Shown: in pieces, positions 44,428 to 56,800 of the stretch
Position numbering within the stretch: the first letter of the stretch is position 1
How the letters are laid out: the number at the start of each line of letters is the position of its first letter
NCBI RefSeq assembly: GCF_963855985.1
Contig: NC_087093.1
Location: 17,933,001 to 17,997,000 of the forward strand
Length of the DNA: 64,000 bases
Origin: Ostrinia nubilalis
Lineage: Eukaryota; Arthropoda; Insecta; Lepidoptera; Crambidae
Direction: 5' to 3'
Made by a program: the position numbers and the translations under genes
The notes under the pieces: model-generated
Database searches by the model: none
What the model saw: only the letters and a program-made list of their open reading frames with translations
Told to the model about the DNA's origin: nothing

Positions 44428-44545
44428 AGGCTGAGTTGCACCACCTAACTTTAACGGTAACTTTATCAATAACCGGTGTTTTTGTATGGAGTTTGACAGA
44501 TTTTTGACGTTTGTCAAAGTTAAAGTAAGATGGTGCTACTCGGCC
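44428..44545. mobile_element. TA-type miniature element, copy 2
   Basis: AGGCTGAGTTGCACCACC to GGTGCTACTCGGCC, TA on both sides (44426-44427, 44546-44547). Same family as 15905-16020. Confidence 0.75.
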
Positions 44546-44837
44546 TAAATGTTTTTGTGGCAAAATAGCACTATGATAACAACATAAGATGTCCAAGTTA
44601 GCTCGATGTGCATTTGTAACCGGGCAATGGTGCATGTGATCCGGCAGGGAGGAAGAATTAGGTACAGACGTACAGCCGTGAACAGCACTGATTGGGCGTG
44701 ATGATGATAGATGACAAGCGTGATGCTTGGCGTGATTATTGATTATTTTTTCATGACTAATCATAATAGGTATTACTACGCTAATTATTATGCTTGTTTC
44801 ATTGTAGGTAGGTACCTACGTTATGTGTAATCTACTG

Positions 44838-46228
44838 TTTTCAACCGACTTCAAAAAAAGGAGGAGGTTCTCAATTCGACCCGTATGTTTTTTTTTTCTA
44901 TGTTTGTTACGCGATAACTCCGCCAATTATGAACCGATTTGAACAAATCTTTTTTCGGCGTATAGGTAATACCTCAAGGGTGGTCCCATTTAAATTTAAT
45001 AATAAAAAAAACAACCCCCAAGGGTGGAAAATTGGGGATGAACTTTTTTATACGTAATATCTCCGCCGATTATAAACCAATTTGAACGATTATTTTTTGT
45101 TGAATAGGTATTATCAAAAGGGTGGTTTCATGCGAATTTGAAGAAAATATTTCACCCCCAAGGGTGGAAAATTGGGGATGAACTTTTTTATACGCAATAT
45201 CTCCGCCGATTATGAACCAATTTGAACGATTATTTTTTTGTTGAATAGGTATTAGGGGAGAGTTCGGTATATTGTACCGCCGGGTAAATTGTACCACCCT
45301 CATATTTCGTAAAGTGTTTATTGAATGTCTGTAATTGCAACACTCAGCGATACACAGCTAAATTCAATTAATGTCGGCCATTTGGTTTTTGCCGTGGCAA
45401 CGAACACGTGTGTTTTATTTTGAAAAGTATTTTTTCATTGTTTTCAAGTAACTTTTGACAATGCATGTTTAGTTTGTAATTTTGTTAAATTTAATCACAG
45501 GGTGTTTCTAATATATTATTTAGAAGCGTAAATTAGAGTGGATTACAATTATTTGAAACATTTTTCGGTATTTATAAGCTATATTTTTTACCGATTTTTT
45601 AAAAGCACTATCACCTAGTCGGCTAAATTGTACCACATCAAGTTGTATGGAACTTTACCAAAGGATTTTGAATTTTTTTTAGCTAATCATATTTTGAAGT
45701 TATAATAGCGTAGTTATGTTTAAATAACAATAAATGAAAGCAAAAGACTGGCAAAGTAGATTAGGTACAAGTGTGCGTTACGATAATTGGAATTACAAAA
45801 CTTGTACTCAAAATCGTGATAACGTGTAAAACAATATCGATTGTCTATGTTATTAACTACTGTTCCTTTTCGTTACCTAATTTGTTAAGAATGTATCGTA
45901 TAATATTTTGCCATAGTTTTTTTATAAGCTTGACATTTATTGAAATCCAATTTAGTAACCCTGTGGTACAAATTATCGAACCGGTTGGCTAAATTGGACC
46001 GAAGCTCTGAACTCGTATTTTGTTGATTTGTGCTAAATATACAACAATCATGTTGATTAATACCTATGAAATAGTAAGTTGAATAATTTATCTTTTATTA
46101 TATACCATGAACATTAGCAAAAACAAAAGAAAACTATGTGTAAAATGGGATTGAAAAAAACTGGTCCAAATTACCGGACTCTCCCTTATCAAAAGGGTGG
46201 TTTCATGCGAATTTGAAGAAAAACTGGT
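44838..46228 (+). repeat. lepidopteran dispersed repeat with 140-bp internal tandem, split by a Harbinger element
   Basis: Starts TTCAACCGACTTCAAAAAAA and GGAGGAGGTTCTC. Contains two units of a 140-bp tandem (from 45015 and 45155: CCCCCAAGGGTGGAAAATTG). The second unit is broken at 45254 and resumes at 46199 (TCAAAAGGGTGGTTTCATGC). Confidence 0.75.
45255..46195. mobile_element. PIF/Harbinger-like element, 941 bp
   Basis: Flanked by TTA (45252-45254, 46196-46198); the pre-insertion sequence GGTATTATCAAAAGGGTGG is seen in the undisturbed tandem unit, so the duplication is certain. Ends GGGGAGAGTTCGGTATATTG and, inverted, GGGAGAGTCCGGTAATTTGG. Subterminal AAATTGTACCAC-type repeats occur several times. 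No transposase. Confidence 0.85.
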
Positions 46229-46482
46229 CATGGTAGGTACAACTCCTTAATGCTTAGGAGTTGTAGGATAATTCTTGAAATATTATAAGTACAAATAGAC
46301 CAACAGTTGTATTCTTTCATGTTTTTAAGGTGGGCTGACGGCTTAAGGTCTTTTTAGGTTTCCTGTATTTTGTAGGGAATATTATTTTACACTAGACATG
46401 AAGAATATGGTCTCAATGTACTGCCTACCTTCAGTAGTTAACTAAAAAGCAAGAAATAAGTAAAATTTTATAAAAAAAAAAA

Positions 46483-46765
46483 AAAACCGACTCCAAAAAA
46501 CCTACACTAAAAAAGGAGAAAATTAATTACTAATTACCTACTTATTTATTAGGACGAATTATTAATATTTATGTAGGTATACCATGATTGATACTTTTGG
46601 AGTCGGTGCAGGCAAACTTTACATGTTTCATAATCTTGGCACCGACTCCAGAAGTATCAATCATGGTATACCTACATAAATATTAATAATTCGTCCTAAT
46701 AAATAAGTAGGTAATTAGTAATTATTTTTCTCCTTTTTTAGTGTAGGTTTTTTGGAGTCGGTTTT
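46483..46765. mobile_element. miniature element: 127-bp inverted repeat, 29-nt loop
   Basis: AAAACCGACTCCAAAAAACC.. (46483-46609) and its inverse (46639-46765) differ at about two or three positions. TTTTAT occurs on both sides (about 46467 and 46762) as a possible target duplication. The ACCGACTCC end resembles that of the neighbouring CCGACTTC repeat. Confidence 0.8.
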
Positions 46766-47161
46766 ATTGTGACAATTTAGCACTAACAACAACTAAGATT
46801 AGCAAAAAAGATTAACAATTAAAATCCAAATGAACAACCCTAATCACAGTATTTTACTGTGTAATTGAATATTGCATTACAAAATTAACACATAATGTAT
46901 TTTTTTTAGTGTGTGAGAGTGGGAATTTTCACAATGGCTGCTCCTTTAATTAGAATAGAGCATAATGGAAAGAATCGGCGGTGAAAAAAGTGTTATAATG
47001 CATACAATGAATGTTGTGGCCTGTGTTTAGCTAACTGTCGACGCGCACGCGACAGCGCCCGCGCACGCAATGGTGCGCATCCATTACACCTGAGATCAGA
47101 GGCACAATCACGCAACTCTATAATCATTTTATTTTTTGATCATATTACCTATATGATGAAG
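46766..47161. other. no gene recognised; CpG patch at 47035-47085
   Basis: Includes a short ORF with good initiation context (CACAATGG at 46931) ending after 16 codons, and a CGCG-rich patch. No exon could be linked in phase to 47162. Confidence 0.35.
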
Positions 47162-47221
47162 GAAACCCAAAAGAAACTGCAGAAAGTTTTAAAGCTTTAA
47201 AACCTGAGATGATTCAAAAAG
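47162..47221 (+). CDS. candidate small exon A of a plus-strand gene
   Basis: Follows ATATGATGAAG and ends at a good donor CAAAAAG|GTGAGT. Open in the frame GA|NPKETAESFKALKPEMIQK|G. Its last base joins with the next exon's AA to give Glu, so the two frames fit. The acceptor is only moderate. The product is unknown and lysine-rich. It would be nested in the first intron of the minus-strand gene. Confidence 0.35.
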
Positions 47222-47300
47222 GTGAGTCAAAACTAGAAAAAATTGGCTAGACATTTACGAGAAATAAAATTATTCAAATTATTAAAAAAATAATTTACAG

Positions 47301-47361
47301 AAGACAGAACAAACAGTAAGATAGTAGAGAAGAGAAGTTACGAGTTCAAGAAAAAAAGAAG
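47301..47361 (+). CDS. candidate small exon B of a plus-strand gene
   Basis: Acceptor AAATAATTTACAG and donor AGAAG|GTAAGT, both strong, 79-nt intron between A and B. Frame: (G)AA|DRTNSKIVEKRSYEFKKKR|AG. The other two frames contain stops, and only the frame continuing exon A is open. Downstream continuation could not be fixed: AAAG|AAGATTGTGCCC at 47448 would end the protein quickly. Function unknown. Confidence 0.4.
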
Positions 47362-50300
47362 GTAAGTAAATAATAAGCCATTATATGATTAAACCAAAAG
47401 CATGGCTTGTTTAATGAAATTATCCTAATCTTTGAAAGAAGATTGTGCCCAATGTAGACGTTAGACTAGAAAGCAGATTAAAGTCTGTTTTTGTTTTGTC
47501 ATTTTCAAATTGTGCAATTTTCGTTTCCAAAGTGTAAGGTAAGTGAAATAAGCAGCAAATAAGTATGCAAAGTCGCGTCCGCAAATGCACCCCAAGCAAA
47601 ACGGAGCGACCTGCATAAGTGCATTATACTAATTGCTTTAACGGATCCCAAGGAATTTCACTACAAATAAACGACTCCGTCGGAAACACTAAAACCTTAA
47701 TGTGAAACAGTGAGGCTAGAAAATCTATTCCAACCATAGGTCCGACCTCTCGTCCCCATTGTTCGAATTTTAACTCTGCTGCTCGGTGATAAGGTTGTCT
47801 AGATATTGAGTGTCGTGTGTACACAGTAAGCCGGCGGCCCAGTTTCAGCCGAACGAATTATTCTAATAGTTAGGCCGACGACCTTTCAGATGAGGATTCG
47901 GTTTCTAATTCAGCTCGAATTGACCCGAGTTTGCGTTGAATTTGAATATTTTGTAAAATAGATTCGATGCGCAAGGGTTCGTTTAATAAGAGCAGGAAGT
48001 GTAGTTGATGTTGATTTCAGATCAAAAATTATGTTTAGAGTTAAACGCGTCTTCTGCTCCAGTGGCGGCCTTAAATTTAAAAGCAGTAAAATATCTTTGG
48101 TTAAATGAATACCCCGAGCAACGCGAACATTCCGTAATCGCGTTGAATTCAGCTGAGCGGTGACGCTGAAACGCACGCGCGGCGAGCGCCTCGGGCCTGC
48201 AATTACTTCACTCGATGCTTGGTTAATCACCTACTAACCAAATAGGATAGCAACGTTAATACTGCTTCCACGCGCACAAGTGGGCTGTAATCACTTTTTG
48301 ATAATTCCATCGAAAGGTTACCCGATTTGGAAACCGTATACTAAGCCTGTCTAATGCAGCTTGATAAAATTAAATGTGTGTAACTAAATTACCTAACAAA
48401 ACATAATTATGACTATTGCATTTGTAAATTATTGAATAGCGGTAGAAACCAATTTTATTATTAATAAACTAGGTATTTCATTTTGTGCTTAATAGAATAG
48501 CTCCGATATGAAATAAGCTCTTATTTTAATTCGGTTAAATTATGATAAATTGTGGCCTGCAGTAGAAATTAATTTCAAGTTAACATAGGTAATACTTTGC
48601 GTTCACGTAAGCGGTGTTCATTTATCAGGGATAATTTAGATTAACCGGAGGTATTTTAAGGCATGTAACACTCATAAAGATTAGGTCTGGCAAAAAGTGC
48701 TAAGTCGTGGCTGAACTTTTCATTGAACTATTGGTCGTTGACCGGCCCCGGCAGCCGTGAGAGTAATTAATTTGACGAACAAAACAAAGCCTACCATGAA
48801 TAAAGAATTTTTTGTTCGCAATAGAAATAAATTGATGCTGTGTTACAAGAATGAAAACTTCGCATGAAGTCATGATCTTTGTTTGATTTCAACTTCATCA
48901 TTATTTCCCATTGTAGTTCATATGTTAGTGGTGGTAAAATTGAAAGCTTGCACTAAAAATGAATTACAAAACGCGATAAAGCATTTGAAATTGGAAAAAA
49001 TAAATCTATGTTGAAATCTGTTCTCCAAAATATCTCTGTACACCTAATTTTATACTATTGTTTAAGGTTTAATATTACATACCATAATACATAATGGGTA
49101 TTAATAAGTTGATAAATGTTTCCATAATTATTCACAAACTTCGCTTGTTAAGTTGACAGTCCACTAATATTATGTGGGTAGATCGAGCAACAAAATGAAT
49201 GATGGAGCTCAGAGGTTCGAGTAGGTACGATAGTTCCACAGATAACAAATCGCTCATGATTCGTTTTCCCGTTTGCAACTTTCCGTTTGATTGATTAGTC
49301 AGTCGGGTCTTCTTCGATATTTTTAGAACAGATTAAGCTAATTCATAAGCGTAATTTTTTTCTACAGCGTGGGCTTTTAACGTTGATCAATATGAACCAG
49401 AATAAACTGGTTTCATGTTTAGCAGATATACCTTCTTTTTTATCGTCAAAGTTACCTATTGGATGACGAGTTTTTACCATAGCAAACTAACATGACATGT
49501 AATGTAGTAGACATGTAGTAAGTTATGTAAAGAAAATAATGACGTGTTGTGCACGTTCAATGCAATACAATTTTCTTAGACCGTTTTTGACATAGTTTTG
49601 ATGATGATGATAATCTCATAGTTACTAACCAAAATGACCTATAACTCAGTAGAAATGGTTAGCAACAGATAATTTTAGGTTGAACAATGTGCCAGATCCA
49701 AGATGTTGAACTTGGTTCGGCTGCAACCCTCGACCTGGTTGCAGAGGTGAACGGCCTCGCGCGCCGCACGAGCGCGAGTTGCATCTGTTTAGGCCTTTTT
49801 CACTACGCGGTCCCAGCCCGAGATATTATATCGAGATAACACGTGCTAGATACCTATATACTGTGTACCTATTGAAGAAGTAATGTACGTAAAACAACCT
49901 GAATATGTAAAGAAAAATGTATGACAGCTTAAAATTTTGGACTGATTCGGATACATTTTGATAAATTGTTATTTGGAAAAAATACTAATCTCATATCAAA
50001 AGATTACTAATCTAATATCAAAAGATTAAGTTTCGTAATCATGGATAGTTTATTGCTTCAAAAGAGTTTCATGACTTCATTAACCGGTGACCCCCTTTCC
50101 CGATCGTTCATTCATATCATCGTTCGGGTAAAGAAAGAATACGATAAAACACACCGCCGGAAACAATAAATTCGTAGAACAATAGTAATAATTACACTAA
50201 AGGTATCACGATAAACAATCGGGTGATCCATCACGGCGTTATCAAGGCGTTAGTATTTTTAGCGGGGCTATCTGGAGTGAGTATTTTTCAGCTGATACGT

Positions 50301-53300
50301 TATCGGCGGTGATAGCGCTTGTGTAGGTTGCCGACCCCACCACACGGCTGAACAGCTGGCAAGGACCTCTATTAAGTCGCTTGAAAGTAATATTACAGAA
50401 CGGTAGGAATGCAAATGTAGATTTGGAACTAGGTACGCCTATAGGCGTGACAGTCGTAGATAGAGGTAAATAAGCTACAAATTATAAGTGAGGACTGTTG
50501 GCTTATGAACTTACTTCCATATTTCTAATTTAGTTACATAGGTACTCGTACTATCAAAGGTCGATCGAAAAGACAACCAGCCCTAGTTTCATAATAATGT
50601 GTGTAGCTAAAGGTTGACAGAATAGGTGTCGGTGTCTAAAATAAATGTCATAGTATTTTAGGAGCAACAGTTTATTGGACGAGTATCGACGAGCTGTCGT
50701 CTGCGCGGGGACGTTTCGTCGCATGTTTCTGTTTCAATGGCCGTGAAATGAGTTTATCATAATATGTGACACATTGAGAAATTAGAATTTCTAATGACAA
50801 CCTTGAAGGTAGGTAGGTAAGAATTAGGACATTTAAAAAAAGCTCTTTTGAGCATTTAACAGAACATGGTAATTTCAAGAATGTGGGCAGTTCATACCAA
50901 AACAAAAGTTAACTAACTATCATTAAATACTTCTAACGTTGTTGTCAAATAAAAACATGCAAAACAAAAACAAGTGGATAAACAAGATAACAAAACGAGC
51001 AATATGAAACTAGAAGTGAAGGCAGTTCTGATAGTTACGTAGGTAGTATAGTAATATGTAGCTGCATCAATAGCACAAGTCATAAACACTGCAACAAAGT
51101 AAGAATGAACCGTTCTGACCTCTTCACGTGCCCAGCGCGGTGCGCCGGCGCAGCCAGGCTGATACGGACAAATTACTGTCTAGTTTAGTTCCATCGAGTG
51201 GAGGGCACAATGCACATCAAAATTCACTCACAACGGGTGGTCCACACGAATCACGTTTCTTGAAACTTGTGGAAACCTTGAGCATAAATAAAGCAAGTTT
51301 CAACTATCTATGTACCTATTATAATTTTGATTTAAACCAAAGTTAAACCAAAGTTATCTAACAGATCAGGATGTTGTCGTCATGAAACGTCCAAAAAAAA
51401 TTACAAATTGAACTTAAACATAGAACCATACACAAAAAAGGTTGCCCTAAAGGTAGCTATGACTTTGGCTAATGAGGGTCCTATGGGCGGGAATTTAAAA
51501 ACCGAATGTATTTAATTCGCCGGGCAATGTGAAACGAACATAGCAGTCTCCCGGGCCACCCACAGCCGAGCTTTGCATTTTTGTACTACCCCGACGTCTG
51601 AACGTGGCCCGTGATTAGTTCCTCCGGGGGACGTATTCAAAAACTTCCGACATTGCAATTGTAGATTGACGCGAGTCGCGAACGCACCGGGAACATGCAC
51701 GAGGGTTGCTTATTGGCGCAATAAACATAAGTACGGCATAGTCAGTGGTTATGATGGGGCGTGCTACTGACGTATGATTATGGTAGGGTAGGTACACGAG
51801 TGTTTTACGCAGTAGGTAATTTTTATTTGCAATTTTTGTGGGAGCACAAAAGTGCTGATCACGATCGCAGTCCGCTTGACTGCTATGCACGGTTACAACT
51901 ATCAACGAAAAGATGCATGACAAACAACAGCAATCTACCTTGATGATTTATATCTTCAAGCTTCAACATAAGTCTGTTCATATTCATTGTGTAGCATATT
52001 TAACGCTGCCTTCACAATATTGATTTCACTGTAACTAGCCAAATTATAAACACAATCACACGGTCATAGTTTCCAGTCCACTATAGAAATCTTCTACTAC
52101 CGACGCGACGTAGTGCGTGCTTGTAGCGTGCTCAGATTCAGCGGAGCGCCTACTATACCTGCCTGTATCGGCGAGCCCTCGGGCGCGCATCGAGCGGCGA
52201 AAAAACGGAACCGGCCCCACCGGTCCGCGTCGTGACATAACTTATACTAATAGAGCGTATGTTGACGGAAACCGGCGCCCGCTACCACTGGGTTTACTTC
52301 GCGAAATCATTTTGATTTATCGTCTGTAGTTTTGTACCTGTCTCTTTCAACTTGACGGAATGCCAGGGAAAATAAAAAAATAAGGATAGAGTAAGTAGAA
52401 TTTTAGTAATCTTATGATTCGTTTCTGATATTCGTTATGAAATAATCAATCATCTTCATAACACGGAAAAGATATAAGTATCTGAAGTTCTGAACTGGTT
52501 ACCAAACGTGAGATCGTGTGCATGAACCGTAAGAACGCTCTTTAAAATTTTCATCGAACTGAAGGTACACGTAGAGATGAATTCGATTAAAACGCGGCAA
52601 GTCAACAATAACCGCCTCATGCGCAGCGATTGTTCGCAATTATGTCGTTAGCACGCAGAAGGCCAACGCGCAACCTACCTCAACAGGCCTTCCGCCACCA
52701 GGCTCATATCTCCAAGCTTAGAAGATAAGCGTTATAACGACACTCCTAATCAATTGTTTAACAAATACAAGATACCAGAGCCTCTAGAACTAGATCAAAT
52801 AATGCTGGCTTAAAATATAGAGGAAACATTGCAAAAATACATTTTTCTAATAGATACAACTTTTAATAATTTTCTTTTGATAATAGGTTTTGTAATACCT
52901 ATGAAATTCCGTTTTGTATGGAAATTGAGTTTTTTCCGGCAATTTCATATTACTGTCATAATTATGGCAATATTATGTTTAGGAAAGGGATAATTCTTTC
53001 TAGAAACCCATCCATTTAAATATTAACAGTCGTGAAAATGATTTTAAGCCAGATAAATGCTTACAAGCTTTCTTGTTTGTGCAGAGACCGCCAGAATAAA
53101 TTGTACAATGTGACATCTTTTATTAATAAATACTTTTTTACTTAAAAAAACTGTTAGGAACTGCATTGAATGATGATGAAACGTTGTTGTTATTAACAGG
53201 TCATTGTAGATGGTAAAATGTAAAGATATAAAAACAGTCCAATGAAGAAGATGTAAATGCATAATGATATAATGATTAATAAAAACCAGCGTCTTGTGAC

Positions 53301-53787
53301 GTAAAGCGGCATCTGAACGTAACGGTTAAGAGGAGGAAGTGAGATAAGAATGAAGCGATGCTCATTGGCTGCTGAAAAACGACATTAATTGAATAAATGG
53401 GAATGGGTAGTTGACTTAGTTAGGTTTGTCACTTTAGTGGGTAGGTCCTGCTCTCTAGGTAGGGAAAGCTCCACATAACCCATTGGTACCCTCGGGCCAA
53501 TGAGTATGCAAATCAAGGCATTCTTCAGGTGCAAAACAGAAAAAAAAGAAAGTGAAGTGTTGCAGAAAAAGGAACAATAAATATTTTCGAAATTAGGTGA
53601 CCATTGACTGGTAAAAAGAGTTTCAAAAAACCATGAAATATTTGAAAGACAGCCTAAACTGCTATTATTCTGTAACCAGCTTTTGATATGCAGATGCAGA
53701 GAACTTGATTCCAATTGGATTTCAATAACCTTTCCCGAGATGCAAATACGGACGAGTAATTTATTGTAAAGTTATGAACGTTCTTAC
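47362..53787. other. first intron of the minus-strand gene; nothing firmly recognised
   Basis: AT-rich. ORFs at 47910, 50672, 51128, 51512, 51615, 52056, 52117 and 53385 have no motif or splice support. CpG-rich patches at 51515-51690 and 52100-52290 may be regulatory. Confidence 0.4.
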
Positions 53788-53860
53788 CGGTGCGCAGGAG
53801 TCGTATGTGGTTATCAGCGGTGTGGTTTTTGATTATGCGTCGATTACCGGCCAGCTGATC
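53788..53860 (-). promoter_or_regulatory. 5' exon and CCAAT promoter of the minus-strand gene
   Basis: Minus strand: donor CTGCGCACCG|GTAAGAA at 53788, preceded by GC-rich sequence with a CCAAT box (53892-53896, GACCAATCAGG) about 60-100 bp upstream of the likely start. The exon ends with one base that fits the phase of exon 43930-43980, but it has no ATG in frame, so it is taken as 5' UTR. The 5' edge is approximate. The plus-strand ORF 53774-53983 over it is a shadow. Confidence 0.5.
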
Positions 53861-53899
53861 GCGGGCGGGGGCGCGGGGGACGCGGCCCCTGATTGGTCG

Positions 53900-56800
53900 C
53901 CGGCTTGTAATCTAGCGCGAATGGGCTGCGCACTTCGCACGCGACGAACTTTATTATTCTTCACAGCATTCACAGGAGTTTAATGATTTTAATAAACAGT
54001 ACTACCACATGCTAATGTGCGGAGTTGGATATAAAATATCTTGAAACTATTCTAACGACTCGTAAGGGGAGAGATCAACATAGTCAGTTGCAATTTTCCT
54101 ACATTTTTGCTATCTATTCGATGTGAATAACATGAAACACCTTTCATAACACGAGTCGAAGATAACTAAATAAGATTACAGAGATTGGGATCGAAGGTGA
54201 AGGCTGGTGATTGAATATTGGAAACATCGTTTCGAACGAGTATAACTACCTACCTACACTCATATTCATATGTAAAAGACACATTTCACGCGCTGTAGAT
54301 CCAATTTATAATGCAATGCTATTTTCGGGGGACAGTTGACAAGGCAAGGATGGGTCGACATTACGTTGTATCAGGGTTCGTAAATAAATAAACAATTTCC
54401 GTAAATATTTTGTAACATCCGCCGGTGACAATGGAGCCGAGCACCAACCTGCACACATTGGGTCACTGCATTGTTTGATAGAATTAGTTATTCGATCTAT
54501 TGTTTCGACCTCTGACTTTGAAATGAGTTAATTTATCGACTAGATAATTAAGAAGGCATTCAACATTCTGATGGCCTAAGAGGTAGAATCCTTTCTAGGG
54601 CAGCTGACCCGAAAGAGCAGAAATATTTTGGACCCAATAGTACCAACAGCTGGAGTAGTGCAAAAAACAAATCCAAAATTTGATAATCCAGTAAAGCCTG
54701 CCTAGCAGTTGGAAAAAATAATCGCGAAAAGTGTGACGTGTAAAGGCAAAGGTATATCGACATCTTGCATTCAAAAAGTTGCGAAACGGTACGGGCTGGG
54801 CCGCTCATAAAACAGGTAATCTTTCGGAATGTGTATCCAATTTTAAACTAAACACCACACGTCGACTGCGCTCAGCTGGAGGTGCGAGTGCGCTCGGGTT
54901 CGTGCAACTAAACGCATAATCGAACTCGATTTGTGGGAGTACTCGACGATGAAAATCGGCACACGCACGTCGCTCGACTTACTGCTGCTACGTTTGTAAA
55001 TTTGACTCAAAATTAGAACTTGCGATAGCATTTACGAGCAATAGGTTAACAAGCAATTAAGTATGTGTGACGGTAGATATAAAAGAAGACAAGAAGGTTT
55101 TGAACACTTATCAGCTAATGGTCAACTACATCTAGATACAACAGTGCTAAAAATCATATTATTTTCCATCCAGCTATTGTCATCTATCTTTAAGAAATCG
55201 TCGATCTAGAATTTCTTACATAAGAAGATATCCACCTAATTATCTCTGTCTCTATCTTAATCGAGGATATCTAACTGTTTCTAAATAACTGTTAGAAGAT
55301 AGAAGAATCCACATCATTGATATCATCTGAGGAGCACTAAATTGAAATTCATTCAACGCGTTCCGCTTAAAAAACAGAGTTACGTACGTGTCTATATGAA
55401 ATAATTTCTCCGTGGCCGTCTAAGGATAAGTGAGGAAATTCTATGTAATAATATTCCGCTATCGTCGGTGCCAGACGTACACAAAAGGATGTTTGAGCAG
55501 ACACGACAAGAAAAACGATTCCGGGAACATTATGTAGCTGCGCCAGCGCCGATGCGAGTGCCGCCACAATCGCTCCTGACAGTGAAGGGCTCTACCATTA
55601 TTTTTACTATCGATAATCTTACCTACCATACATTTTTTCAAAGAGTAAGCGGTGATTTCTTGCTTTCGAGATCTAGTTTATTGATCCAATATTACAATGA
55701 TGAAAAGACAATCTGAAGTAGGTAACTAACATTTTGATATGTTGTTTAAATATTTTTTTAAGGAATGTTAATAAAATTTTCTATATTTCTTCAAGAAGCA
55801 CACGGTGAAATCCTAAAATTGTGCTAAGCCAGTGAATCAAAACTAATCCAGCATTATACGTTTTACATCGATATACCATTAGCAATTCCCAGCACTACTT
55901 CGTTATTTAGTTTGATGTATCGTCATCTCGCTCGGGCGAGTCGTAGTGATGGCTGGTTTTTGTGCCGGCCGGCGCACCGCGTCGCTGCGCGAGAGCAGGG
56001 GGCCCATTCACTCTGCAATTGCCAATTGATGGTGCAAAATGCGATTCACAACTGACAGGGCTAGCAAGCTTTTGACAGAGTGAATTAAGACACATTGTCG
56101 TTGGGAATTACGATTCATTTCCCACTGATCACAGACTTCAATTGGACTTCAAGTGCGGAGAAGAAATCACTATCATTTACTGCGTGTTAGGTCTATGTGT
56201 AATTGTGTATGTATAACACCTTTAACTTTTCACGGCTAAGGTACCATTGTCCATAACATAACGTATTAGACTAGGTAGACCGAAACACTAGCTAGCAGAC
56301 GAACTGCTATGTACATTTCATTTCATCGTTTATAGCACTAAAATGTTTCTGGGTTTTGCTATAAACCTTAACAGCTTGTCACAACATTATTAACTGATCT
56401 ATTGGTTACCCTGACTCTCATCATCAACCATTCGCAGTTAATAAAAGTAATGAGTGCCTTCAATTTTATAGGCTAACTCAGAAACCAGGCAACGGCAATG
56501 TAACTGGATTCTAGAACACGTTGCAAGGCAGCCCTGAGCGTCGCTAGTGTAGCGAGTCCGCCGTCTCTTCACATGAGGCTTCGGAGAAATGTGCATCAAT
56601 TAATTCATCCCGTTTTGGAGTAGACTCGTTCACATCACCCGCAATGAATGCCAATCTGTGTCGGCAAAAACAGGCCGGACGACGGCCGAATTTGGAAGAG
56701 CCGGGATGCGTGAGGAATGGCGATGGGTTTCAAGGGCAGGCTGTAAATTTTGACTCCATAGAGCCATAAAGCAAGTCTATACGCATTTTGAAAGTGCCAT

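Noticed and set aside
53774..53983. 69-codon plus-strand ORF
   Set aside because: Overlaps the GC-rich leader exon and CCAAT box on the other strand; no motif or splice support.
55459..55716. Overlapping ORFs on both strands
   Set aside because: Both are open by chance as far as I can tell; no family motif and no phased neighbours.
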